Assembly: GCA_039178835.1 (NCBI GenBank)
Contig: JBCDFA010000004.1
Location: 1-64,000 of the forward strand
Direction: 5' to 3'
From: AL-N1 sp039178835
Lineage (GTDB): Bacteria > Chloroflexota > Chloroflexia > Chloroflexales > Roseiflexaceae
DNA length: 64,000 nt
In this document: positions 44,632 to 56,600 of the stretch, in pieces
Layout: each line of letters opens with the position of its first letter
Position numbering within the stretch: the first letter of the stretch is position 1
Program-made: the position numbers and the translations under genes
Notes under the pieces: generated by a model
What the model saw: the letters and a program-made list of their open reading frames with translations, nothing else
Database searches by the model: none
What the model was told of the DNA's origin: nothing

Positions 44632-47600
44632 ATGTCCACTCATGTAGGATCTGCTCAGCCAGATCGCTCTAACGGTGTGTCGCCAAATGGTTCTACATTG
44701 CCAACTCAACCCGGCCTGGCAGATATCCGCGATTGGTTGATTTCTCTGTTGGCAGATCGGTTTGGTTTGCAGCCTGTGGAACTCGATATCTATACTCCAT
44801 TTGCCAGCTATGGTATTTCTTCAGGTGATGCAGTAGGGTTATCTGCTGATTTGGAAGATTGGTTGGGTCAATCATTTGAGCCGACGTTGCTATGGGATTA
44901 TCCCACTATAGATGAATTATCACGCTATTTAGCTGGTACCACTGTCCCTGATCCTGCCCCCTTGATTTCGTCAGGAAAGACTCATCAAGAACCTGTTGCC
45001 ATTGTGGGTATAGGATGCCGTTTTCCTGGTGCATCTGGTCCTCGGGATTTCTGGCAATTGTTGTGTAATGAAACCGATGCGATTACGGAAGTGCCTGCTG
45101 ATCGTTGGTCTGCTTCAGAGGTCCCAAAACACAATGGTTCAGCAGGGCTACAGTGGGGTGGGTTTCTATCAGAAATTCATAGCTTCGATGCCGATTTTTT
45201 TGATATTGCGCCACGTGAGGCTGTACGAGTCGATCCTCAACAGCGGCTTGTACTAGAAGTTGCCTGGGAAGCCCTAGATGATGGTGGGCATCCTCCAAAG
45301 TTATTAAAAAACACAAAAACAGGTGTCTTTATTGGCGTATCAACCAGCGACTATGGTACATCACAATGGAACGACTATCCTCACATCGATCCTTATGTAG
45401 GTACTGGTAGTGCGCTCAGTATTGTTGCCAATCGTCTTTCCTATTTCTTAGATCTCAATGGACCTAGCATAGTTGTAGATACTGCCTGTTCCTCATCACT
45501 AGTAGCGATTCGTTTGGCATGTCAAAGCCTGCAAAGTGGCGAATCAACGCTTGCCGTTGCAGGTGGTGTAAACGTCATTCTATCACCTGCAATTAATACC
45601 AATTTTTCACAAGCTGGTCTCATGGCCCATGATGGCCGTTGTAAAACCTTTGATGCGCGTGCCGATGGATATGTCCGCAGTGAAGGATGCGGCATGGTGG
45701 TATTAAAACCGCTTTCACAAGCCCGTGCTGATGGTGATCGTATCTATGCCATTATTCGTGGCAGTGCGGTGAATCATGATGGTCGTACCAATGGCTTGAT
45801 GTCGCCCAATAGCCACTCTCAAGAAACGCTGTTACGTGAAGCGTATGCTCAGGCACAGGTTGATCTCAATCATGTTCAGTACGTCGAAGCACATGGTACT
45901 GGTACCTTCTTGGGTGATTTAATAGAGTTTCAGTCTTTGGCTCAGGTATTTGGTGTTGATCGCCGTGCCGATGCTCCGTGTACAGTCGGGTCAGTCAAAA
46001 CGAATATTGGCCATCTGGAAGCTGGGGCAGGTGTAGCAGGATTAATCAAAGTGGCTTTATCGCTGAAGCATCAGACCATTCCTGCAAGCTTGCATTTTAA
46101 GACGCCTAACCCCGAATTGCCCTTAGACAAAACATCGCTGCGTGTACATGATAAGACAACGCCCTGGCCTGAGACACAAGGGACGCGGCTTGCTGGTGTA
46201 AGTTCATTTGGCTTTGGTGGTACCAATTGCCATATCGTACTGGAGGGTGTTGATCTGCCTGAGTCGCAATATGATGATTTCGAATCTGGTGGGGACATTG
46301 TTTCGACAGTTGCCAGCCCCTATGTGCTTCCTTTATCAGCCAGTAGTTCTGAGGCACTCACTACACTGACCCAGACGTATCGCACTTTTTTGGCTGATGG
46401 CGTTACAGCAAACAATTCACTCTACGATATGTGTTATGCAGCAAGTGTGCGTCGTAGCCATCTGGACCATCGCCTTGCGCTTGTTGCTAATGACTATGCA
46501 GAGCTTGATGCTGCATTAGATACATACATTCAAGGCAACACACATCCAAGATTTTCAACAGGTACAATCTCATCACAACAGTCTCATAAGATTGTTTTTG
46601 TTTTTCCTGGTCACGGTGGTCAGTGGTTAGGAATGGCACAACAGCTCCTCCGAAGTGAGCCTACCTTTTATGCCGCTGTCGCTGAGTGTGATCAACTTGT
46701 TCAAGAGATTGTTGGTTGGTCCGTTATTCAAGAACTCGTTGCTCCGCCGGAGTCGTCACAGCTTACACGTGTTGATGTCGTACAGGTAGTTCTGTTTACA
46801 TTGCAGGTTGGTCTTGTTGCGCTATGGCGTTCGTGGGGAGTACATCCATCAGCGGTGATAGGCCACAGTATGGGAGAGATTGTAGCAGCACATGTCGCAG
46901 GGATGCTAAGTTTGGAAGATGCCCTGTACATTATTTGCCAGCGAGGTTTAATGCTTCGCCGTGTGAGTGGACAGGGTGGTATGCTTGCTACAGAGTTATC
47001 GTTTGAGCAAGCACATGAATTCTTGATTCAACAGGCATGTACAGATCGTGTATCAGTTGCTGTCGACAATGGCACTAATGCCGCTGTTCTTTCCGGTGAC
47101 ATTGAAACCATCAATCAGCTTGCACGTGTCTTTGAAACTGAGCAGCGTTTTTGTCGTCGAGTGAAGATTGGTTTCGCTTCGCACAGTCCGCAGATGGATC
47201 AATTCCACAATGAGCTAATCGACACATTAGCAAACATTCAGCATCAACCAGCAACACTTCCGTTTTATTCGACTGTTACTGGTGCACTTCTTGATCAACA
47301 ACCACTCAGCACAGACTACTGGTGGAAAAATCTTCGCGATCCAGTATTGTTTGCTCCTTCTGTACAGCATGCTCTTAAGGATAAGCATACGATCTTCATC
47401 GAATTGAGCCCACATCCTATTCTTACAGGGGCGCTTGCACGATGCGCAACTGATCAGCAGGAAGATACGCTGGTCTTTCCTTCGCTACGTCGTGATGAAG
47501 CGGATCTGGAAGTGCTTTCACATACACTTGGGGCGTTGTACACCGCAGGTTATCCTATCGATTGGCAGCAACGCTATACGCAACCTGGCAAACCTGTTGA

Positions 47601-50600
47601 CCTTCCTCGGTATCCTTGGCAACGCAAACGCTATTGGGTTGAACCAATCGCAAGCCGTGGAACACAGGCGTATCAACCGTTGATTGATACCACATCAGAC
47701 GAACCACTCGTTGATATGTATACTCTCGCCTGGCAATTACAGGACCGTCGAGAGTCTCCTCAGCAGTCGATCTCGCCTCATCCATGGCTTATCTTTGCTG
47801 ACACGAAAGGTGTTGGGCAGCGGCTTGCTACACTCCTTGAGCTACGTGGCGAACAAACCATTTTGATCGGGTATCAGCCTGATCAGCACTATTGTGAGCG
47901 CATTGTCGACCTTGACCAGCTACAAGACGCAACATCTCTGCTGTACGACTTGTTTTCAGATAGTCAACTAGCTTGTCAGGGTGTTATTTATCTGTGGGGA
48001 TTGGAGGAAAGTACCGCTCATCAGCTCAATGATGAAGCATTGGAAGCATCCCAGCAACGTGGATGTATCAGCGTTCTGCACCTCATTCAGTCGCTTGCTA
48101 CCCTCCAATGGTCTGTATCACCACGTTTGTGGTTAATCACACAGGGTACTCAAACTATCGAAAACCTGCCTACTGATGTATCGGTATCCCAGGCACCGTT
48201 GTGGGGCTTTGGTCAAACGATTGCTCTGGAATATCCCGATTTATGGGGTGGCCTGGTTGATATTTCACCAGATAGCGATAATGCTGAATTGACTGCATTA
48301 TTAGATGGTCTCTGTTTACCCGATGGAGAAGATCAGATTGTATTGCGTAACCGTGATCGTTATGTTGCTCGTCTTACTTTCAGTGACGTGACTCCCACTC
48401 CCGTTAACCCATATCAGTGGAAGTCAGATGGAACTTACCTTATCACTGGAGGATTAGGAGCTATTGGTCTCCAAATGGCCAAGTGGATGGTGAGTCATGG
48501 TGCACGTCGTATTGTCTTGCTTAGTCGTCGGCAGTTGTTGTCGCGTCGAATATGGGCTCAAGTAACTCCTGAAAACTCTAGCTTCGACCAAATTGAAGCA
48601 ATACGTGCTATGGAAGCATCTGGTGCCACGGTCATTGTTGCTCAAGCTGATCTAACCAATCGTGCCCAAATGACAGAAGTATTGGATCGTCTTGAACAGA
48701 TGTTGCCACCTATTTGTGGGATTGTCCATGCAGCAGGGCTGCTCGATCAGACATTGCTGCGAGATATGGATGCCGAAACACTCTCGCGCATGCTGCGCCC
48801 AAAAGTATTAGGAACCTGGATTCTGCACGATCTTACGCAGCATTTACCAATAGATTGTTTTGTCTTGTTTTCTTCGATTTCATCTGTTTGGGGTGGTGTT
48901 AATCTTGGTCACTATGCTGCAGCCAACCGGTTTCTTGATACATTTGTACACTATCGACGTAGGCAGGGTTTGGCAGCGACGAGTATCAATTGGGGGGTGT
49001 GGGCTGAAGGCGGTATGGCAGCATCAGAAGAAAATGCACAAGCACTTCAGCGTCTTGGAACAATATCATTCTCGCCCCAGCAGGCTCTAAGAACATTAGA
49101 TTACCTGTTAACAGCTGATATTTCACAACAAACGGTCGCTTTGATAGACTGGCCGCATTTTAAGGGTATCTACGAATCGCTCACTTCACGACGCATATTT
49201 GCACAAATCCACATTGGTTCTGTTGAGACCTCCCAAACAAACACAATAGCAAATGCTCTTCCTGCTCTGGCTGACATTTCTGCGGAGGAGCGTTTTGACC
49301 ATATTCAATCTTACTTGCAACAACTGATTGCAAAAGTCCTCCGCTTACCTGCTGCACAGCTCAATCTAACCCAGTCGCTAAGTAGTGTCGGTCTCGACTC
49401 ACTTATGGCTATCGAAGTAAAGCACCATATTGATACCGATCTTGGCCTAAATATACCACTGGTACAACTTCTTCAAGGTACCGATGTGAAACAGTTGTCA
49501 GAACACATTTCTGACAGGTTTGATCAGACTAACTCATCAGAGGTGTCTATTGATATTGCCCCATCTGTTAGTAATATTGATAGTTACACGTTGTCGTTTG
49601 GTCAAAAAGCCATGTGGTTTCTCTATAAGTTGGCCCCCAACAGCACAGCGTATAATGTAGCGGGAGCCTTACGTATTTATTCGCCACTTAATCTGGATAC
49701 ATTTGATCAAACAGTTCAACGATTAGTTGAGCGACATCCCGGTCTGCGAACTTCATTCGCAGCGCCAGATGGCACACCGACTCAACATGTTCACGAGAAT
49801 GTATCTGCCTATCTTCATATTGAAGATGCCTCAACATGGTCTGAACAAGCTATCAATGATTGGTTAGTAGCGCATGCAGAAAAGCCCTTTGATCTGGAAA
49901 TAGCCCCGCTTATTCGTTTTTATGTTCTTCATAAATCGGCAACAGATCATATATTGTTGATTGTAATGCATCATATTATTACCGACTTTTGGACGATTGG
50001 CATCTTGCTTAATGAGATTGGCCAACTATATGCATCTATCCAAAATCAGAATACTGCGGCGTTGCCAGAGATTGAATATACCTATATTGACTATGTGCGG
50101 TGGCAAGAACAGTTGTTAGATAGCGATGAAGGTACCCGTCTATGGGATTATTGGCGCCAGCAGCTACGTGGAGAATTGCCAACCCTTCAACTACCGACAG
50201 ATCGACCACGGCCTTCCGTTCAAAGTTATGAAGGGCAATCATTGCCTTTATATTTAGACGTTCATCTTGCACAAGACCTGAAAGCGCTGTGTGAAAAACA
50301 TGGTACAACCTTGTTCACCACGTTATTGTCAATCTTTCAAATCTTACTCTATAGATATACGAATCAATCAGATATTATTGTTGGTGCTCCCACGAACGGT
50401 CGTGGTCGTACTGAGTGGTCACAATTAGTGGGATACTTTGTCAATCCGGTTCCCTTGAGAGCCCAGTTTGGGCAGAAGTTCTCCTTCAAGTCGTTTTTAG
50501 AACAGACTCAACAAACGGTGCTTGGGGCACTGGATCATCAAGATTTCCCTGTGGCTTTGCTAGTAGAGCGAATCTGCCCAGAACGCAATGCAAGTTATTC

Positions 50601-53600
50601 GCCATTATATCAAGTGATATTTGCCCTACAAAAAGCCCCGACTGTCTATGGCGAACAGTTGGCCCCTTTTGTATTGCGTGAGAAGGGATTCCAGATAGAA
50701 CTCGAAGGATTGCAGCTTGAATCCATGGTTCTTGATCGACGTGTATCACCTTTCGATATTGTGCTCACTATGGCAGAGATACCCGACGGTCTCGGGGCAT
50801 CGTTTGAATACAATACTGACATTTTTGATCGAACAACTATCGCCCGGATGGCGGACCATTTTACTGTTTTAATTCGCAGTATTCTTGATGATCTGTCTTG
50901 TTCCCTTGAGCACATATCATTGCTTACCACAACAGAACGTCACCAATTGCTAGTAGATTGGAATCAAACTGCTGAAGGTATGACTCCACCAGTTGGTGTA
51001 CATACATTGGTGTTGGAGCAAGCGCAACAAAATCCTGATCGAATTGCTATAGTTGCTGGAGATTGTCAAATCTCGTATGCCCTGCTTCGTCAGCGTGCAT
51101 CGCTAACCGCACAGTATTTAATGACACTGCATATCAACCCAGAAGACCGTATTGGTCTGTTTCTAGATCGCTCAGTGGATATGATCGTGGCTACTCTGGC
51201 AGTGCTGATAGCTGGTGGAACCTATGTGCCGCTGGACCCTGACTATCCTATTGAGCGTGTTGCTTTCCTCCTACAAGACGCACAGGTGGCGGCTGTACTC
51301 ACCCAGGAACATCTGCATTCTCGTATACCAGACATTGCTTGTCCATTGTATTGCCTTGATGGTGAACGATTGTTGGAGTCCAGTCCATCCCAAACACTGC
51401 CATCACTGCTCCACCCACAGCAGTTAGCATACGTGATGTATACCTCAGGATCAACAGGTATCCCCAAAGGAGTAAGCGTACCTCATCAGGCTATTGTACG
51501 GTTAGTATGGAACCCTAATTATGTCACACTCTCGTCTGACGATGTCTTTCTTCAGTTAGCGCCGACTGCCTTTGATGCAGCAACACTAGAACTTTGGGCG
51601 CCATTAGTGCATGGCGCTCGCTTGGTACTAGCTCCTTCAGGACAGCAAAGTTTAGCTGATATTGCCAAACTGCTTCAGCAACACCAGGTGCAGGTATTGT
51701 GGTTGACTTCAGGTCTCTTCCAACAAATGGTGGAGGAGCATGGTTCGGAGTTGGCGACAGTAGGACAGGTGTTGGCCGGAGGTGATGCTTTATCTGTATC
51801 GCATGTAAAGCAATTACACACAATGGGCGGACAAGTGATCAATGGGTACGGCCCAACAGAAAACACCACCTTTACCACATACTATCGGGTGTCGCGTGAG
51901 ACATCAGAATTACATGGGGCGGTTCCGATTGGAAAACCAATAACACAGACACAAGTGTACATTGCAGATCGTGCCGGGCAATTAGTGCCGATTGGTGTCC
52001 CCGGTGAGCTGTATGCTGGAGGGGATGGTCTTGCCCGTAGTTATTTGGATCGCCCTGTGCTGACAGCCGAGTCTTTTGTTCCTGATCCATTCAGTGAAAA
52101 CCCAGGGACACGACTGTATCGTACCGGAGATCGCGTGCGTTATCTGTCTGATGGTACCATCGAATTTCTCGGACGTGTCGATCAGCAAATCAAACTGCGA
52201 GGGTTTCGCATTGAGCTTGGCGAGATTGAAACGGTTATCCAATCATACCCGCTGGTTCAATCTGCCCTGGTCATGTTACGTCAGGATACTCCTGGTGACC
52301 GACGCCTGACTGCTTATGTTGTACCAAAGTCTCGGAATGGTTTGTCATCCACGGATACCGATAGAAATATTGTTGATGATCATATTGATCAATGGCAAAC
52401 GTTGTATGAGGAAACGTATGATGACATTGCACCAGCAGCCAGTATAGATCCAACCTTCAATATCATTGGCTGGAACAGCAGTTACACGAGTGAGCCGATA
52501 CCAGAACAGGAAATGCGTTCTTGGGTTGACACTACCGTTGAGCGAATTGTAGCATCAAAGCCCCAACGTATATTGGAAATTGGTTGTGGTACCGGACTGC
52601 TATTATTCCCCTTGGCTAAACAGACTTCCCGCTATGTTGGTACTGACTTCTCTGCTGTAGCGCTTGACTATGTGCACCGACACTTGGACCCGACCTGGGA
52701 TCATGTAACTCTTTTGCAACAACGAGCAGATGCCTTGGATATATCGGATGAGGAACCGTTTGATATGGTGGTTCTGAACTCGATTGTGCAGTATTTTCCC
52801 AGTGCTGAATATTTGGTACATGTCTTGGAACGGGTCCTACCAATGGTCGCTCCAGGCGGTAGAATTTTCGTTGGCGATGTACGCAATCTAGCGTTGCTCG
52901 AAACGTTTGCTACTTCTGTAGCACTATTTCAAGCAAGTGATCACACTGGAAGCACTACATTATGGCAACAAGTGCAACAATTGCTAACGCAGGAACGCGA
53001 ACTATTACTGGACCCACATTTTTTTGTAGGGCTATCTGATCGTTTTCCTGAAATTAGCCAGGTCCAATTGGAAGTGAAACGAGGATGGGCCCACAACGAG
53101 TTAAGTCAGTTTCGTTATGATGTGATCTTAACAATAGGTAAGCCAGATGTAGTAGCACCACCTCTAGCATCTGAGGCCTGGGGAACTGGTGGTTGGAGCT
53201 TGGCACGGTTGGAGGAAACACTTACCGATGTGCATCCCGATAGGTTCTATCTCACCCAAATCCCCAATGCTCGGGTACAGATGGCGGCGCAGGCTGGCGT
53301 TCACCTCGCAGACTCGGCTGGCCCAAACACTGTCGGTGATCTGCGAGAAACGTTGAATACGATTACCGGTGTGGAGCCTGAGGCCCTGTGGGAGCTTGGG
53401 GCGGCATGTGGCTATCAAGTTTCGGTGATGTGGTCACCGGAAGCACCAGACTGGTGTGAGGCACTCTTTCAGCGCACAGAGATAGCTACAGTGATATCCG
53501 CAGCGCAAATGGGCTGGACTCCAAACTCGGAGGTGGAAGCGTATGCCAACCAGCCAGTTTGGGAAGGCACTCAACGAAATCTTGCCCTATTGTTGCAGGA

Positions 53601-56600
53601 GTATGTGAGCACACATCTGCCTGAGTATATGGTGCCAGCAACAGTACTCGTGTTGGCACGGTTTCCCCTAACACCCAATGGAAAAATTGATCGGGTAGCG
53701 TTGCCAGCTCCTGATCAAACTATTTTACGAACAGGCGAGGTCGTAACGCCTCGCAATGATATGGAGTCAACACTCACAACGATCTGGCAAACAGTATTGG
53801 GAATCGCACCAATTAGCATAAGAGATAATTTTTTCGCTATTGGAGGACATTCCCTGCTGGCGACACAAGTCATCAGCCGTATCCGTACAACATACCACGT
53901 TGAGCTGCCCATACGAGCGCTCTTTGAGACCCCAACGATATCAGAATTAGCCCAGGTAATTATTGCTGCCCAGGGTAGTGCTCAATCGGATATACTGCCG
54001 ATCTTGACTCCGCAGAAACGCGAACAGGCGATCCCTTTGTCCTTCGCCCAGCAACGGCTCTGGTTTATTGAACAGTTGCATCCAGGGACAGGTGCATACC
54101 ATGTATTTGCTCGATTACGGATACAGGGTCAGTTAGTAGTTCAGGCTTTTATAATGAGCCTGCAAAAGATAGTTGCACGACACGAGAGCTTACGCACCAC
54201 ATTTACCATCGTAGATGGTTCGCCTATACAGGTAATCCATACGGAAGGAAGTATGATGTTACCTGTGGTCGACTTATCAGGTATTTCTCCAGATCAGCAG
54301 GAAGCAATCGTAACCACACTGGCCCAGCAAGAAGCCCTGCGACCTTTTGACTTAGTTACGGGACCACTCATTCGGGGTATGCTGATATGTCTAGATTACG
54401 AAGAATATGTGCTCTTTCTCAATCAACATCATATTATTACCGATGGATGGTCATTGAACATCCTCATTGAGGAATTGTCGATCCTATACAAGCAGTATAT
54501 GGCGGGTACTACGCCAAATCTTCCAGATTTAGCGCTCCAGTATGCAGATTATGCGCTCTGGCAACAGCAGTGGTTCAATGGATCCGTGCTGGCTGATCAC
54601 CTGGCATACTGGAAGAAACAACTTGCTGACATCGCTATTTTAGACCTTCCAACAGACTATCCTCGTCCACCGATGCCCACCCACCATGGCCGAAACATCT
54701 TTTTCACGGTACCGGGATCTATTCTAGAGCAACTGCAGTCACTCAGTCAGCAGGCCGGAACATCGTTGTTTATGACGTTATTGACAGGGTGGCAAGTGCT
54801 TCTCGCACGGTACAGTGGACAGACAGATATCGTAGTGGGTTCACCGATTGCTGGTCGAGTCCAAACTGAACTAGAGGATTTGATTGGCTTTTTCGTCAAT
54901 ACACTGGTGTTGCGAACTCGGCTGGAAAAGAAACCTACGTTTCAGGAGGCCCTGACCCGAGTGCAAACGGTGACACTGGATGCCTACGCGCACCAAGAAC
55001 TGCCGTTTGAGTATCTGGTGGCGCAGCTACAACCCGAGCGAGATTTGAGTCGGCAGCCGTTATTCCAGGTGTCGTTTGCGCTGCAAAATATACCTCTAGG
55101 GGCTCTGCAATTGCCAAATGTAACCATTGCGCTTGAACCAAGCCAGATCATGGTGGCACAGTTTGATCTGGCCTTACATCTTCAAGAATCAGCAACTGGA
55201 TTATTTGGTTGGCTAGAATATACAACAGATCTGTTTGATGCATCGACCATTGAACGAATGATCGGTCATTTTGTAACACTCTTACAAAGTAGTATTGCCT
55301 ATCCAGCACAGGAAGTACAACATCTTGCACTGCTCACTTCTGCTGAACGGGAACAGATTTATAGCTGGAATGTGACAACCCAACCGTATCCTCAAGGATG
55401 CTCATTAGGGGAACTCATTGCAGAACAAGCGCAAGCAACACCTGATCGTATTGCCCTGCGATTTGAGAACGATGCACTGTCATTTCATATGTTGCATCAA
55501 CGGGCCTATCAGGTTGCGCTGTATTTACAAGCACAAGGCGTACGGGCAGAAACCCCAGTCGGTTTATATGTTGAGCGTTCACTTAATTTGCTTATTGGCG
55601 TGGTAGGTGTGCTGTATGCGGGTGGTGCGTATGTCCCGTTGGATCCTGGTTATCCCAAAGAACGCTTATCTTTCCTCATAGAAGACTCAGCAGTTCCTTT
55701 CATACTCACCGAAACACCTCTGTACACACAACTCCAGCAGTCAACAGAGGTCACTGATAGTCAGATTATTTGTTTAGATGCTGTATGGTCTAAGTCTGGA
55801 CAGCCCGAGTCATCGTCCATATCGATATCTTTACGAGACGATCATTTGGCCTACATCATCTACACATCTGGTTCAACGGGTCGCCCCAAGGGGGCCATGA
55901 ACACCCATAAAGCTATTGTTAATCGTTTGATGTGGATGCAAGATACCTATGAATTAACACCAGATGATCGAATTTTGCAGAAGACACCCTACAGTTTTGA
56001 TGTGTCCGTATGGGAGCTATTCTGGCCTCTCCTGACAGGTGCATCACTCGTTATTGCTGCGCCAGGAGGCCATCAAGATCCTCTTTATCTGGGCAATCTG
56101 ATCCAAAATGAACAGATCACAGTCTTGCATTTCGTTCCATCTATGTTGCAGGCCTTCTTGGAAACAGCAGAGCCAAACCGATTGGATCAAGCACGACATG
56201 TTATTTGTAGTGGTGAAGCATTACCTCTGTCATTACAAGATCGCTTTTTCGCGTATACCAAAGCTCGTCTCCACAATCTCTATGGTCCGACTGAAGCAGC
56301 TGTTGATGTCACTGCCTGGGAGTGTATATCTGCCTCAGATCGTTTGACTGTACCAATAGGTCATCCCATCGCGAATACACATATCTATACTCTGGGGCCT
56401 GCCAGAGATCAGATGCCCATTGGTGTACCGGGAGAACTTTATATTGGTGGGATTCAACTTGCCCGAGGATACCACCAGCGTCCTGGTTTAACCGCAGAGC
56501 GCTTTGTCCCTGATCCATTTAATCAGGCAAGTGGTAGCCGTATGTATCGCACCGGGGATCTGGTACGTTATCAGTCAGATGGGGCAATTGAGTATTTGGG

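Noticed and set aside
47640..48430. Possible dehydratase domain between AT and KR of the first module
   Set aside because: I found no HxxxGxxxxP motif; the stretch fits the structural half of the KR plus linker.
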